A stretch of 64,000 bases of DNA from positions 16,023-80,022 of the forward strand of contig JBFLYW010000015.1 in the NCBI GenBank assembly GCA_040756515.1. The letters run 5' to 3'. A program made the translations under genes and the position numbers. Positions 45,001 through 54,187 of this stretch are shown here, one piece after another; position 1 is the first letter of the stretch; the number at the start of each line of letters is the position of its first letter. This DNA comes from DSXH01 sp020724325. GTDB lineage: Bacteria > Bacteroidota > Ignavibacteria > Ignavibacteriales > Melioribacteraceae. Under the pieces are notes generated by a model that made no database searches, was not told where the DNA came from, and saw only the letters and a program-made list of their open reading frames with translations.

Positions 45001-45531
45001 GTCAAGTTCATCGGAAAGTTTTCCGGCAAGCTGTAATCTTAGTCCGCTATGCAGCTGAAAATCCCGGTTAGAACCCAAAGTAAATCCTCTTATCAATGCA
45101 CCGCTCTTTTGAAGTTCCCTTCCAAAAATAGATTCGGCGGAAAGATCTACTCTTTCAACTTTTATCACACGGATACTATCAGCATAAAGATCGTCATATT
45201 TTATAACTAGACTTCTGTTTTTAAATTCGGTTTTAAGATCTATTGTAATACTCTTATACGCTGCTACAATTAAATCCCCGGCAGAATAATTGGTTGAATC
45301 AGTTAATGATAAATATCCCGTTTGATAACTAATTCTATATTGATTTCTTTTTAATTGTATACAATTAAGAAAAACTGATTCGGAGAAAGGAATAATATTC
45401 AAACGGGATATTTTATAATTATTAACCGGAGATATTTTGAAAGTATCTACAACAGATACATAATTGCTTTGTGCAAGCAAGCAGGAATTAAGAGTAGCGA
45501 GAATGAAAATAAAAAATAATTTTTTCTTCAA
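42082..45531 (-). CDS. Large outer-membrane beta-barrel protein, unknown function
   Basis: A 1149-residue exported protein with signal peptide (FFIFILATLNSCLLAQ). Its N-terminal third contains GSERVYLDGELLKRGENNDY then VIDYSNSEIVFTPKRLI, a beta-rich motif I associate with SprA-like or barrel-linked surface proteins of Ignavibacteria relatives. The rest is long alternating beta strands ending in an aromatic residue (EARAYF), as in outer-membrane barrels. The function is unknown. The start is TTG at 45531. It follows the MacB-type operon after 98 bases. Confidence 0.8.
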   Translation of the reverse strand: MKKKLFFIFILATLNSCLLAQSNYVSVVDTFKISPVNNYKISRLNIIPFSESVFLNCIQLKRNQYRISYQTGYLSLTDSTNYSAGDLIVAAYKSITIDLKTEFKNRSLVIKYDDLYADSIRVIKVERVDLSAESIFGRELQKSGALIRGFTLGSNRDFQLHSGLRLQLAGKLSDELDIVAALSDENTPILPEGNTETLEELDKVFIEVKHKNAVGTFGDYELNYRENEFSQITRKLQGLKGEFNFDNHSGFVAIAGSRGKFNTNQFYGLDGNQGPYRLFGSNNERLIIIIAGSERVYLDGELLKRGENNDYVIDYSNSEIVFTPKRLITSASRISIDFEYTDQKYRRNFIGTNYSSILFDEKLKLGISYLREGDDQHNPIELSFSESDLEILRNAGANRFDASISGVSIAQPDTSGRRIGIYTKVDTLINSQSYSYYRYSPGNINSIYNVSFSFVGQGNGDYIKESLGRYKFAGIGYGSYLPVIFLPLPELKQIGNFSVKTNIIQGTQLDIELSGSSWDRNRFSAIDNSDSFGFARNILFTIEPLEIDIGNISFGKFGFSIRDRFIQGRYTSLDRIDEVEFSRYYNVSDVQKSDQTLREISLSLFPAKSLSVISKYGYLKQGDQFTSNRINSLFKFREENKIDIDYNVDYVSSRNYSVVTNWNRQTGKGFYSFGIIKPGINFFFEDKEDYKNDSLLSTSLKYVELAPFVEVSASNNFDLRALYSYREESFPLNYNLALQSRAYTQQFQINYKGLKEFTSSLNVSFRNKKFTDEFKKTGNTDNETILFLSQSRFNFFNNSITGDLFYKASTEQSARLEKVFVKVPRGTGSYIYLGDLNSNGIPEENEFQLTSFDGEFVILTIPTDQLFPVIDLKINTRWRIDFNKIVSSNDFLSDILKALSTETVWRVEENSKESNTSKIYLMHLGNFLNHSTTIRGSQFFQQDINILQFNSNISIRLRFLQRRNLNQFSAGIEKGFFRERGIRVRIKLLEEINNQTEFLNQVDNLLSPPSSNRARQVDQNSIVTEFNYRPISNVETGLKIQVGRSEDTFPQKPTVIDQNSITLRVNLSLANIGRLRIEAERTELNSNSAVNNIPFEITRGNVIGKNYFWRVFFDYKIAGYVQTSVSYDGRLYGKQKPINTLRAEARAYF

Positions 45532-45585
45532 TTAGATGTTTAGGAATTTTCTGTAAAATAAATCTATACCTAAACTACCTTTCTT

Positions 45586-45606
45586 TCAAGTTAGAGGAAC
45601 TTGAAT
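45586..45606. promoter_or_regulatory. Inverted repeat between the export operon and the large outer-membrane gene
   Basis: TTCAAGTT and AACTTGAA are perfect complements around AGAGG. No T-run follows on either strand, so it is not a standard terminator. It sits about 55 bases upstream of the 1149-residue gene and overlaps a weak TTGA -33-like box, consistent with an operator or a weak hairpin. Confidence 0.35.
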
Positions 45607-45629
45607 TAACGATTAAAATGGGGATGTAA

Positions 45630-46859
45630 TTATTCATATCTCAATGCTTCAATCGGATCAAGGTTGGCAGCTTTATATGCAGGATAAACACCGAATACAA
45701 TTCCGACAAATGAAGTAACAATCAAACCGATTACTATCCATTCAACAGGAAGAACGATTGATACTCCAAGTGTAATTGCAACAAGGTTGCCGCCAAGTAC
45801 ACCAAGGAAAATACCTATAAGTCCTCCAAACCAGCTAAGTGTAACAGCTTCAATAATAAACTGTGCTAAGATATTTTGTTTTTTAGCACCAATTGCTTTC
45901 CGAACGCCAATTTCTTTAGTTCTTTCTGTAACGCTGACAAGCATTATATTCATTATTCCTATTCCTGCAGCAAGGAGCGCAATAAATGCAACAATTCCTG
46001 CTCCCAGCTTAAAATATTTTGTTATATCGTTAAATTGTTCTATCAATTGTTCATTTGTGATTATCTCAAAATCGTTTTCCTGCCCCGATTCTACTTTCCG
46101 AATTTTTCTTAAAGCACCAATTACTTCGTCCATAGTTTCATTAATAAGTTCTTTACTTCTTGCCATTATAAAAAAATTGGCACTCCTATCGCTTCCAAAA
46201 TGTTTTTCAAATACTGTTAAAGGAACACAGATAAAATTATCTTGGGACTGTCCTAATACACTTCCTCTTTTTGCAAAGACACCAATTATCTCGTAACTGA
46301 ACTGATTAATTCTAATCGTACGTCCGATCGGATCGATTCTCTTAAATAATCTATCAACAACATCAGTACCAACAACGGCAACCGGTCTGGAATAATCATT
46401 ATCAGATTTTGAGAAATTTCTTCCCTCATCAACTTTCAAATCGAGAGCAATAAAGTAATCGAAGTTAACACCGGCAACAGTAACATTAGGATTAGTATTT
46501 TCATTCCCAAATCTGACGGTTTTACCACCTGTTTGCAGTCCTATTCCAACTGCTACAGGCAGTGAAGTCATTTCCCTAAGTTTCTCACCTTCCTTTACTT
46601 CCAAATCTCTCCTGTTTCTAAATTCACGTGGACGGTGAGGTCCGCCCATTCTAATTGCGGGCCACTTTTGTACAATAAAATTATTTGACCCCAGACTGTT
46701 AAAAGTATTTTCAACGCTTTGTTGAATTGCACTAATAGACGTCATTACAATTATTATTGAAAAAAGTCCAACTGCAATGCCAAGAAGAGTTAGAATTGAA
46801 CGGAGTTTACTGCCACGAATAGAATTGAATGCCAGTTTAATACTTTCGAAAAATAACAT
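45630..46859 (-). CDS. MacB-type ABC permease, pair 2, type B
   Basis: A 409-residue FtsX-family permease: first helix at about 20-45 (RSILTLLGIAVGLFSIIIVM), a periplasmic MacB core to about 270, three C-terminal helices (ERTKEIGVRKAIGAKKQNIL in the loop) and the tail LDPIEALRYE. It resembles the type B gene at 48255 (both have NSLGSNNFIVQKWPA or similar and a GGP segment) more than its direct neighbour. It shares the TAATG stop-start overlap with the preceding type A gene. Confidence 0.9.
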   Translation of the reverse strand: MLFFESIKLAFNSIRGSKLRSILTLLGIAVGLFSIIIVMTSISAIQQSVENTFNSLGSNNFIVQKWPAIRMGGPHRPREFRNRRDLEVKEGEKLREMTSLPVAVGIGLQTGGKTVRFGNENTNPNVTVAGVNFDYFIALDLKVDEGRNFSKSDNDYSRPVAVVGTDVVDRLFKRIDPIGRTIRINQFSYEIIGVFAKRGSVLGQSQDNFICVPLTVFEKHFGSDRSANFFIMARSKELINETMDEVIGALRKIRKVESGQENDFEIITNEQLIEQFNDITKYFKLGAGIVAFIALLAAGIGIMNIMLVSVTERTKEIGVRKAIGAKKQNILAQFIIEAVTLSWFGGLIGIFLGVLGGNLVAITLGVSIVLPVEWIVIGLIVTSFVGIVFGVYPAYKAANLDPIEALRYE

Positions 46860-48094
46860 TACTCGTACCTCAAAGAATCAACAGGGTTTAAACGCGATGC
46901 CTTCCATGCCGGCAAAAACCCTGATATCAGTCCAACTACAATAGAAATAAGTAATGCCAAACCAACAATAGGCAAAGGCATTGATGTTGGCAGAAACTGA
47001 TTTATTATTAAACTGAGAGGAAATGAAATCATCAATCCAATTATTCCGCCTATAAGACAGATAAGGGCTGATTCTGTTAAGAATTGCAATAGAATAGACC
47101 ATGTACGTGCACCAATAGCTTTTCTTATTCCTATTTCTTTAGTTCTTTCTGTTACAGATACAAACATAATATTCATAATTCCTATTGCACCAACAAACAA
47201 TGAAAGAGCCGTAATAACAATTCCGGCAAGAGCTATTATTCCCACGGTTTGATCATACATCTGTTTAAATGCTTCTTGCTGGTTAATTGCAAAATCATCC
47301 GGTTTGCCGTGCGGTACTTTTCTAATAATTCTCATTGCTGCAGTTATTTCTTCGCGAGCATCTTCGAGTTTTGCTGTATCGCCGACTTTAATATCAATTC
47401 TTAATCTGCCTCTGGATTCGCCGGCTAGGACTTCAAAAGCTTTTAATGGCATTATAATGTTTCCATCCATACTAAAGGAACCTAAGAACCCGCTTCCTTG
47501 CTTTGTCATAATACCCAGAACTTTGAACGGAACATTATTAATCTTAATATCTTTATTAATTGCACTTTCGCGCGGGAACAGCTCTTTAACAATATCCTGA
47601 CCAATTATACAAACTTTTCTTGAAGCTTTAACATCAACATCAGACATAAATCTGCCTTCTTCGAGAGCAATTTGACTTGTTTTCTGAAATTCTTCCGTTG
47701 TTCCGTAGACGATAGAAGAGATTACAGATTTATCACCGCGTTTTACATTCATTCCAAAAGTAGATTTTGTAGGAGCTACTGCTTCGTATATGGTAAGAGC
47801 TGCTTTCAATTTTTCATACTGGTCCATTGTAATATCTTTACGATTGCGGTATTGGCTCCAATCGCCCATAGCGAACCAGGGAGTTTTACTTACATAAAGA
47901 ACATCGCTGCCAAGTGAAGAGATTGAGCTTAAGAACGCTTCCCTAAGACCAACAATTGCAGTTGACATAGTTGTAACAGCAACTATTCCGATTATTATTC
48001 CAAGAGTTGTTAATGCAGAACGAAGCTTATTAGCCCTTATTGCCCGTTGTGCAATTGAAAAAATTTCTAAAAATTCTATTAAGAGTATTTTCAT
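46859..48094 (-). CDS. MacB-type ABC permease, pair 2, type A
   Basis: A 411-residue FtsX permease with the same four-helix layout. The opening AQRAIRANKLRSALTTLGII and SSLGSDVLYVSKTPWF match the type A gene at 49487 (RAIRANKARAILTTLGIV, SSLGSDNLYIDKWEWF). It ends LNPVDSLRYE and overlaps the next gene in TAATG. A 160-base gap separates it from pair 1, with a promoter candidate inside. Confidence 0.9.
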   Translation of the reverse strand: MKILLIEFLEIFSIAQRAIRANKLRSALTTLGIIIGIVAVTTMSTAIVGLREAFLSSISSLGSDVLYVSKTPWFAMGDWSQYRNRKDITMDQYEKLKAALTIYEAVAPTKSTFGMNVKRGDKSVISSIVYGTTEEFQKTSQIALEEGRFMSDVDVKASRKVCIIGQDIVKELFPRESAINKDIKINNVPFKVLGIMTKQGSGFLGSFSMDGNIIMPLKAFEVLAGESRGRLRIDIKVGDTAKLEDAREEITAAMRIIRKVPHGKPDDFAINQQEAFKQMYDQTVGIIALAGIVITALSLFVGAIGIMNIMFVSVTERTKEIGIRKAIGARTWSILLQFLTESALICLIGGIIGLMISFPLSLIINQFLPTSMPLPIVGLALLISIVVGLISGFLPAWKASRLNPVDSLRYE

Positions 48095-48185
48095 CAGTAG
48101 ATGTTTTTTCCCGAAGCAATATATTTGGGTTAGAATTAATAATAAAGGGCAAAATTGAATTATGAGAATGAAAGATTGGAATAGT

Positions 48186-48215
48186 ATGATACATAACGTT
48201 CTTGATCATGTGCAA
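48186..48215 (-). promoter_or_regulatory. Candidate internal promoter before permease pair 2
   Basis: On the minus strand TTGCAC (48210-48215) and TATCAT (48186-48191) are separated by 18 bases, close to sigma-70 hexamers, about 92 bases ahead of the ATG at 48094. This would let pair 2 be expressed apart from the upstream operon. Weak evidence. Confidence 0.3.
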
Positions 48216-48254
48216 AGTTATTGGAAAGTACATGACAAATAAATAATAAGCTTG

Positions 48255-49487
48255 TTATTCGTATCTAAGGGCTTCAATTGGATCTAGATTAGCAGCTTTA
48301 TAAGCCGGATAAGTACCAAAGGTTACTCCAATTAATACGCACAGGAATACGCCAATTAAAACCCAGTCAATTGGAATAACTGCATTAGCGTTCAAGAAAG
48401 AGCCGGCTAAGTTGCCAACAATAACTCCCAGAAATATTCCAACAATTCCGCCAATTAAACAGAGAGTAATAGCTTCTACAATGAATTGAAACAGCACATT
48501 TATTTTTTTAGCACCAATTGCTTTTCTAATTCCAATTTCGCGGGTACGTTCCGTTACAGAAACAAGCATAATATTCATAATTCCAACACCGGCTGCTAAT
48601 AATGCAATTGCAGCAACTACTATTGAGCCGATTCTTACGCCGGATGTTATATCATTTATCCTTGTAAGAATTCTTTCGTTGGACCAGATATCAAAATTAT
48701 TTTCTTCACCCGGTTCAAGTTTCCTAATTGTTCTAAAATACCCTTCTGTTATTTCCATTAGCTCGTTATAAGAGTCTTTATCGTGGGACATAACGGTAAT
48801 GTTAATAGAACGGGATCTTTTTCCATACATGGATTGAAATGCGGTTAATGGTATTAGTGCAAAATTATCCTGGCTTTGTCCGAAAAAATCTCCCTGAGAT
48901 TCTAAAATACCAATTACACGTAACTTAAATCCGTCAACAGTAACTTCCTGATTTAATGCGCTGTAATTAGGAAAAAGTTTTTTGGCAACATCGGTACCAA
49001 GTATAATCACTCTTGAATAACCTTGAATATCTTTTTCGTTGAAAGCTCTTCCATCTTCAACCGTCCATTTGTTATTTGGGAATGCATCCGGAGTACAGCC
49101 GGATACCTGAATATTAGGATTTGTTTCCCTATTACCAGCTTTAATCACTTTACCAAAATTCCATTGTTCGGCACCTACAGATTTTGCTTCAACTAGTTTT
49201 TCTTTCAGAAGATAAAATTCTTCAAGTGTAATATCAGGACGGTTTCGGAATCTTGCGGCTTCTCCCGGTCCGCCGGTTTGAACTGCCGGCCATTTCTGAA
49301 CCTGAAAAGTATTTTGTCCTAATTGCGACACTCCTTTTTCAATTGTTGATTGAAGCATTTCGATAACGGTGCTAATTGCAATGATGGAAAAAATTCCTAC
49401 AATAATTCCAACAATAGTAAGAGTTGATCTTAACTTGTTCGAATGAAGAGATGAAATAGCTACTTTAATAATTTCTATAATATGCAT
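48255..49487 (-). CDS. MacB-type ABC permease, pair 1, type B
   Basis: A 410-residue FtsX-family permease with a cytoplasmic N terminus, first helix (RSTLTIVGIIVGIFSIIAIS), periplasmic domain with QKWPAVQTGGPGEAARFRNR, then three helices with ERTREIGIRKAIGAKKINVL and the tail LDPIEALRYE. It pairs with the type A gene, whose stop it overlaps in TAATG. Type A and B products probably form a heterodimer served by the single ATPase at 50786. Confidence 0.9.
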   Translation of the reverse strand: MHIIEIIKVAISSLHSNKLRSTLTIVGIIVGIFSIIAISTVIEMLQSTIEKGVSQLGQNTFQVQKWPAVQTGGPGEAARFRNRPDITLEEFYLLKEKLVEAKSVGAEQWNFGKVIKAGNRETNPNIQVSGCTPDAFPNNKWTVEDGRAFNEKDIQGYSRVIILGTDVAKKLFPNYSALNQEVTVDGFKLRVIGILESQGDFFGQSQDNFALIPLTAFQSMYGKRSRSINITVMSHDKDSYNELMEITEGYFRTIRKLEPGEENNFDIWSNERILTRINDITSGVRIGSIVVAAIALLAAGVGIMNIMLVSVTERTREIGIRKAIGAKKINVLFQFIVEAITLCLIGGIVGIFLGVIVGNLAGSFLNANAVIPIDWVLIGVFLCVLIGVTFGTYPAYKAANLDPIEALRYE

Positions 49488-50731
49488 TATTCATACCTCA
49501 AAGCTTCTACCGGATCCAATTTTGCAGCAGAATATGCCGGGGCAAATCCTGAAATAATTCCAGTAATTAACGAAATTATAATTGCAAGAATAACTGTATC
49601 TACCTGAACTGATGTAGGTAAAAACTGATTAACAATCATACTAAGGATTATAGCAAGTATTAAGCCTACAAGTCCGCCTAATAAACAAATTATTGCAGAC
49701 TCTGTAAGAAACTGCCCAAGTATTGCTCTTCTTTTAGCACCGATTGCTTTTCTAATTCCAATTTCCTTAGTCCTCTCTTTTACCGAAACAAACATAATAT
49801 TCATAATACCAACCGCACCTACAAACAGAGATAACCCTGTTATAAATAATCCGGCAATCTGAATTACACCAACGGTAGAGTTAATTGTGTTAAGTAATCC
49901 TTCCTGCTGATTAATTGAGAAGTCGTTGGACTCGTTGTATTTTAGTCCGCGAATTCTTCTCATAATTCCGATGGCTTCTTCTTTAGTTGCTTCTACCATT
50001 TGACTGTTTCTTGCTTTCACATTTATTGTAACGCTTCTGAAAAATTCACTTTGGAAATACTTGAAGATATTTGCAATGGGCATAAATATTTGCCGGTCCG
50101 GATTAAAATTACCCATTACCCAGCTTCCCTGCTCAGCCAATACACCAATAACTTTAAATTTTTGACCGCGGATTCTAACATCCTGGAATAGTGCATTACC
50201 CCGCGGGAATAAATTCTTTGCAACATCAAAACCAAGTACACAAACCTGTCTTCCACCGTTACTTTCCAGTTCATTAAAAAATCTTCCCTCACTAAAAGTA
50301 AGATTTGTTGTATTGATATACTCGTGGTTAGTTCCTTGAATAAGAATTGACTCTACGTTGCGGTCTTTGTATTTAACAGTTTGATTAGACCAAACAGTAG
50401 GAGCAACAGCTAAAGGAAGTTTAGCAAGCTCTTTATACTTATCGTAATCTTCTAAAACAAGATTTTTTCTGTTTCTTAATTCCCAGAAAGGAATATCGTT
50501 ATTAAACCATTCCCATTTATCGATGTAAAGATTATCCGAACCTAAGGATGAAACACCCGTTTGAAATGCATTATCTATACCTTTAATTGCAGTGGACATA
50601 AGAACAACCGATGCAATTCCGATTACAATACCAAGAGTTGTGAGTATTGCCCTTGCTTTATTAGCTCTTATAGCTCTTAACGAAATTAACAACCCTTCTT
50701 TTAATTCAAAAAAGTAATTATTCATCGGCAT
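49487..50731 (-). CDS. MacB-type ABC permease, pair 1, type A
   Basis: A 414-residue FtsX permease with the standard helix-MacB core-three helix order. VFVSVKERT-like and ERTKEIGIRKAIGAKRRAIL mark the coupling loop; the tail is LDPVEALRYE. It follows the ATPase gene by 54 bases. The cargo is unknown; related systems export antibiotics, lipopeptides or haem-like molecules, or act on lipoproteins. Confidence 0.9.
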   Translation of the reverse strand: MPMNNYFFELKEGLLISLRAIRANKARAILTTLGIVIGIASVVLMSTAIKGIDNAFQTGVSSLGSDNLYIDKWEWFNNDIPFWELRNRKNLVLEDYDKYKELAKLPLAVAPTVWSNQTVKYKDRNVESILIQGTNHEYINTTNLTFSEGRFFNELESNGGRQVCVLGFDVAKNLFPRGNALFQDVRIRGQKFKVIGVLAEQGSWVMGNFNPDRQIFMPIANIFKYFQSEFFRSVTINVKARNSQMVEATKEEAIGIMRRIRGLKYNESNDFSINQQEGLLNTINSTVGVIQIAGLFITGLSLFVGAVGIMNIMFVSVKERTKEIGIRKAIGAKRRAILGQFLTESAIICLLGGLVGLILAIILSMIVNQFLPTSVQVDTVILAIIISLITGIISGFAPAYSAAKLDPVEALRYE

Positions 50732-50785
50732 TCCTTTAGCAATTAATTTGCTTATCGATCATTGATAAACTAGACTATATCGTAA

Positions 50786-51508
50786 TTAAATTTTAGATAA
50801 ACCATTTTTAGCAGGAATAAATCTTTTATCTACATTTTCGTCTTTTTCGATTAATCCATCGCGCAGTCTAATAATTCTTGCAGCATGCTCAGCTATGTAC
50901 TCTTCGTGGGTTACAAGGATTATAGTATTTCCATTTTCAGATATTTCATTAAAAAGAGCCATAATATCTTCGCCGGTTTTTGTATCCAAATTACCTGTTG
51001 GCTCGTCAGCTAAAATTATTGAAGGACTTGTAACCAGTGCTCTTGCTATAGCAACTCTTTGGCGCTGCCCGCCTGAAAGCTCATTTGGTTTGTGATGCAT
51101 TCTATCAGCCAGACCAACTTGCTCTAATGTAACTTTAGCACGTTCTTTTCTTTCAGATGAGGAAACCCCGGCGTAAATAAGTGGAAGCTCTACATTGTGT
51201 AATGCGTCTGACCTTGGCAATAAGTTGAAAGTCTGGAAGACAAATCCGATTTCTCTATTTCTAATAGTAGCTAACTCGTTATCATTCATTTGACTAACAT
51301 TAACGCCTTTGAAGTTATAAATTCCTCTTGTAGGTGTATCTAAGCAGCCGAGTACATTCATCAAAGTAGATTTTCCGGAACCCGATGGACCCATAATTGC
51401 AACGTATTCACCTTTATCAATCCTTAAGGATACATCAGCAAGCGCATGAACTTCTTCACTACCAACCTGATATATTTTTGCAATGTGTTCAATATTTATA
51501 ATGTTCAT
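50786..51508 (-). CDS. ABC ATPase of the MacB/LolD type
   Basis: A 240-residue nucleotide-binding protein with intact motifs: Walker A MGPSGSGKSTLMNVLG, Q-loop FVFQTFNLLPR, signature NELSGGQRQRVAIARAL, Walker B IILADEPTGNLD and the switch histidine in ILVTHEEYIA. It energises the four permeases in this operon, the only ATPase encoded with them. It starts 25 bases after the adaptor gene. Confidence 0.95.
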   Translation of the reverse strand: MNIINIEHIAKIYQVGSEEVHALADVSLRIDKGEYVAIMGPSGSGKSTLMNVLGCLDTPTRGIYNFKGVNVSQMNDNELATIRNREIGFVFQTFNLLPRSDALHNVELPLIYAGVSSSERKERAKVTLEQVGLADRMHHKPNELSGGQRQRVAIARALVTSPSIILADEPTGNLDTKTGEDIMALFNEISENGNTIILVTHEEYIAEHAARIIRLRDGLIEKDENVDKRFIPAKNGLSKI

Positions 51509-51533
51509 GTTATTTCCACTCTAAAATGAAATA

Positions 51534-52820
51534 TTAATTTGCTTTTTTATCATCCTTGCGCTTTGATATTACAGATAATTTTGAACCATCTTCCAAATCT
51601 TTTGATATTGCTCTATAAGGACCGGTAATTACTTCTTCATTACCTTTTATACCTTCTATAATTTCGATATATGAATCATCGCTAATTCCGGTTTTTACTT
51701 CAACCATTTTTGCTACACCTTCATTAACAATAAATACAACTTCTTTTGGTTTATTGTTTTTACCATTTTTTACTTTAGGAGCTTCATTTCCTTCATCGGA
51801 ATTTGTTTCTGTAGTTTCCTTTTTAGCTTCAGGCAATCTTGCTGTTACACTTTGTATTGGAACCGCAAGAACGTTAGTCTTAGTTTCGGTTTCAATATCT
51901 GCATCGCAAGACATTCCGGGTCTTATCTGATCACCCGGGTTCAACAATTTTATTTTTACTTCGAAGTTAACTACCTGATCTTGGGTACCTAATCCGGTTG
52001 TTTTAGCGCTGTTGCCAATTTGAGTTACGATCCCTTTAAATTCTTTTTCACCGAAAGCATCTACTTTAATTTTTGCAGTATCGCCAACAGAAACCAATAC
52101 AACATCATTTTCGTCAACATCCACTGTAGCTTCCATATTAGTTAAGTCTGCAACTGTCAAAAGTTGTGTGCCCTGAAAAACACTTCCAATAACACGTTCA
52201 CTTAACTCAACATTAAGTATGCTAACAGTTCCATTTATTGGAGCGTACACATATGTTTTATTTAGGTTTTCGATAGCTTCTTTTAATGCAGCATCGGATT
52301 GTGCAACGATTGATTTCTGGGATTCAAAATTCGAGTTTGTCTGCAGGTAACTTGATTTGGATGCTTCAAGCTCTGCGTCGCTTGCCAGTCCTAATTTAAA
52401 TAATTCCTGAACACGCTTATAATCTGCTTCAACTTTATCTAATAGTGCTTTTGTCGAATTGAGATTTGCTCTTGTCTGTGCAAGACGTGCTTCGGCACTA
52501 ACTTTTTGCGCTTCATAAATATCTGGTTTTATTCTAAGAAGAAGCTGTCCTTTTCGAACCTTATCACCTTCACGTACAAGAAGCTGAACAATTTCGCCGG
52601 TTGCTTCTGCAGTTAATTTAACAAGGAATTCCGGATTAATTTTTCCCGTTGCTGAAACAACTTGAGTAATATTTCTCTTTGTTACCGGTTCTGTATTAAC
52701 TTGGAATATTTCCTCTTTACTACCACCGAAAGCAACAAGTAATATTACTACAAGAAGCAGTAATCCTAATCCTCCAAAAATGAAAAGTTTCTTTTTCGAT
52801 TTCTTCTTTCCGTTAGACAT
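51534..52820 (-). CDS. Periplasmic adaptor (membrane fusion protein, MacA/HlyD type)
   Basis: A 428-residue adaptor with an N-terminal membrane anchor (LFIFGGLGLLLLVVILLVAF). A lipoyl-like split domain (GEIVQLLVREGDKVRKGQLL and TYVYAPINGTVSILNVELSE) surrounds an alpha-helical hairpin (about 105-190), and beta-barrel and membrane-proximal domains follow. It links the permease/ATPase unit with the TolC channel encoded just upstream. A charged insert (TNSDEGNEAPKVKNGKNNKP) is unusual. Confidence 0.93.
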   Translation of the reverse strand: MSNGKKKSKKKLFIFGGLGLLLLVVILLVAFGGSKEEIFQVNTEPVTKRNITQVVSATGKINPEFLVKLTAEATGEIVQLLVREGDKVRKGQLLLRIKPDIYEAQKVSAEARLAQTRANLNSTKALLDKVEADYKRVQELFKLGLASDAELEASKSSYLQTNSNFESQKSIVAQSDAALKEAIENLNKTYVYAPINGTVSILNVELSERVIGSVFQGTQLLTVADLTNMEATVDVDENDVVLVSVGDTAKIKVDAFGEKEFKGIVTQIGNSAKTTGLGTQDQVVNFEVKIKLLNPGDQIRPGMSCDADIETETKTNVLAVPIQSVTARLPEAKKETTETNSDEGNEAPKVKNGKNNKPKEVVFIVNEGVAKMVEVKTGISDDSYIEIIEGIKGNEEVITGPYRAISKDLEDGSKLSVISKRKDDKKAN

Positions 52821-52840
52821 TTTTTATAACTCCTTAAAGT

Positions 52841-54187
52841 TTATTCATACTTTTTATATTCAAGCTTGCCTAGAGCATTGCTTAGGTTATCCCTCTTTAT
52901 GTAGAAATCAAACGTGGCATTAATTTTATTTCTTTGTGCATCAATAAAATCTCTATCTGCTTGAAGCACCTCTAGAATTGTGCCTGAACCAAGATTATAT
53001 CTTTCCTGATTTATTTTTCTTGTCTCTTCTGCTGCAATAACATTTTTGGTGGCAACATCCATACTTTTCTTTGCAGCACTTAAATCAAGAAATCCTTGTT
53101 TAACTTCTATCTTTACTAATCTTTCCAAAGCCAGCAAATCTTCTTTGGCATTCTTTAAACTAACTTGTGCTAGTTGAATTGCATTTTCCGTATTCCAGTT
53201 TGAGAAGATCGGAAAGTTTAATGATAGACTAACGTTAAATACTTTCCTATCAAATAGTTTGTCATATTTGGATGCTGCACTTGAATAGGAATACGAACCG
53301 GTTAATGTTGGAAATAACCCCGATTGAGCAATAGTTATTCCGCTTTCAGCAGAAGAGATTGCGAGCTGCTGACTTTTGAAATCGAATCTGTTATCGAGTG
53401 CGCTGTTAACCATTGCCTGAATATTTTCAAAATCTCCGATGTAAGCTTCCGTATCAAATATTCCCTGGCTGGCGAACGGATTAACAAGTTTATAATCTTG
53501 CAGAACATCCAATCCAAGAAAATTTAAAAGATTGCTTAAAGTTGTTCCATAATTATTTTGTGCCTGAATAAGAAGAAGCTCTGCATTACCAAGCTGAACC
53601 TGTGCAGTATAAACATCCGCTTTTGCAACAATACCAAGTCTATTTCTTTCATTAACAGTTTCGTAAAACTTTAGATAATATTTTACATTCTCTTCGCGCA
53701 CCTTTAGTAATTCTTCTGCATTAAGAACCAGGTAATAGAAATTGGTTGCATCGTAAACAACATCCTGCTTCTTTTTTTCGATATTATACTCGGTTGCTTT
53801 AAGATTATCTTTTTTCTGGTTGATGTTTGCAATATTTGCTAATCCATTAAATAAAGTAATATTTCCTCCAATACCGGCTGAGTATGACCGGTTGTCTACC
53901 TGTGAAGCCGGTGTTACTACTTCGTTGCCAAGAAAATCTCTTTGAACCGAGCCGGCATCATTTATTCTTTGAAAACTCCAAGATGCATTTGCACCTAATG
54001 TAGGGATCAGATCTCCGTATGCAGATTTAAGTTGAGACTCGCTAGACCCCAGAGTATTTTTTACTTTGATTAGTGAAATATTTCTTTGAAGTGCTATTGT
54101 AACTGCTTCCTGAAGTGTTAACAACTGTTGTGCAGAAACTGGAATTGTTAGAACAATCGTAATAAATGCCAGAACAATTTTTTTCAT
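52841..54187 (-). CDS. TolC-family outer-membrane channel
   Basis: A 448-residue outer-membrane efflux protein with signal peptide (ITIVLTIPVSAQ). LTLQEAVTIALQRNISLIKV and the repeat helices with AIQLAQVSLKNAKEDLLALE and RLVKIEVKQGFLDLSAAKKS then MDVA are TolC/OEP-type helical hairpins. RYNLGSGTILEVLQADRDFI is the conserved second-repeat motif. It is first in the tolC-adaptor-ATPase-permease operon, with AAAGGAGTAATT upstream of the ATG. Confidence 0.94.
   Translation of the reverse strand: MKKIVLAFITIVLTIPVSAQQLLTLQEAVTIALQRNISLIKVKNTLGSSESQLKSAYGDLIPTLGANASWSFQRINDAGSVQRDFLGNEVVTPASQVDNRSYSAGIGGNITLFNGLANIANINQKKDNLKATEYNIEKKKQDVVYDATNFYYLVLNAEELLKVREENVKYYLKFYETVNERNRLGIVAKADVYTAQVQLGNAELLLIQAQNNYGTTLSNLLNFLGLDVLQDYKLVNPFASQGIFDTEAYIGDFENIQAMVNSALDNRFDFKSQQLAISSAESGITIAQSGLFPTLTGSYSYSSAASKYDKLFDRKVFNVSLSLNFPIFSNWNTENAIQLAQVSLKNAKEDLLALERLVKIEVKQGFLDLSAAKKSMDVATKNVIAAEETRKINQERYNLGSGTILEVLQADRDFIDAQRNKINATFDFYIKRDNLSNALGKLEYKKYE

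Noticed and set aside
48030..48233. 67-residue minus-strand open frame between the permease pairs
   Set aside because: It overlaps the start of the next permease out of frame and contains no domain or binding site; the gap is better explained as a regulatory spacer.
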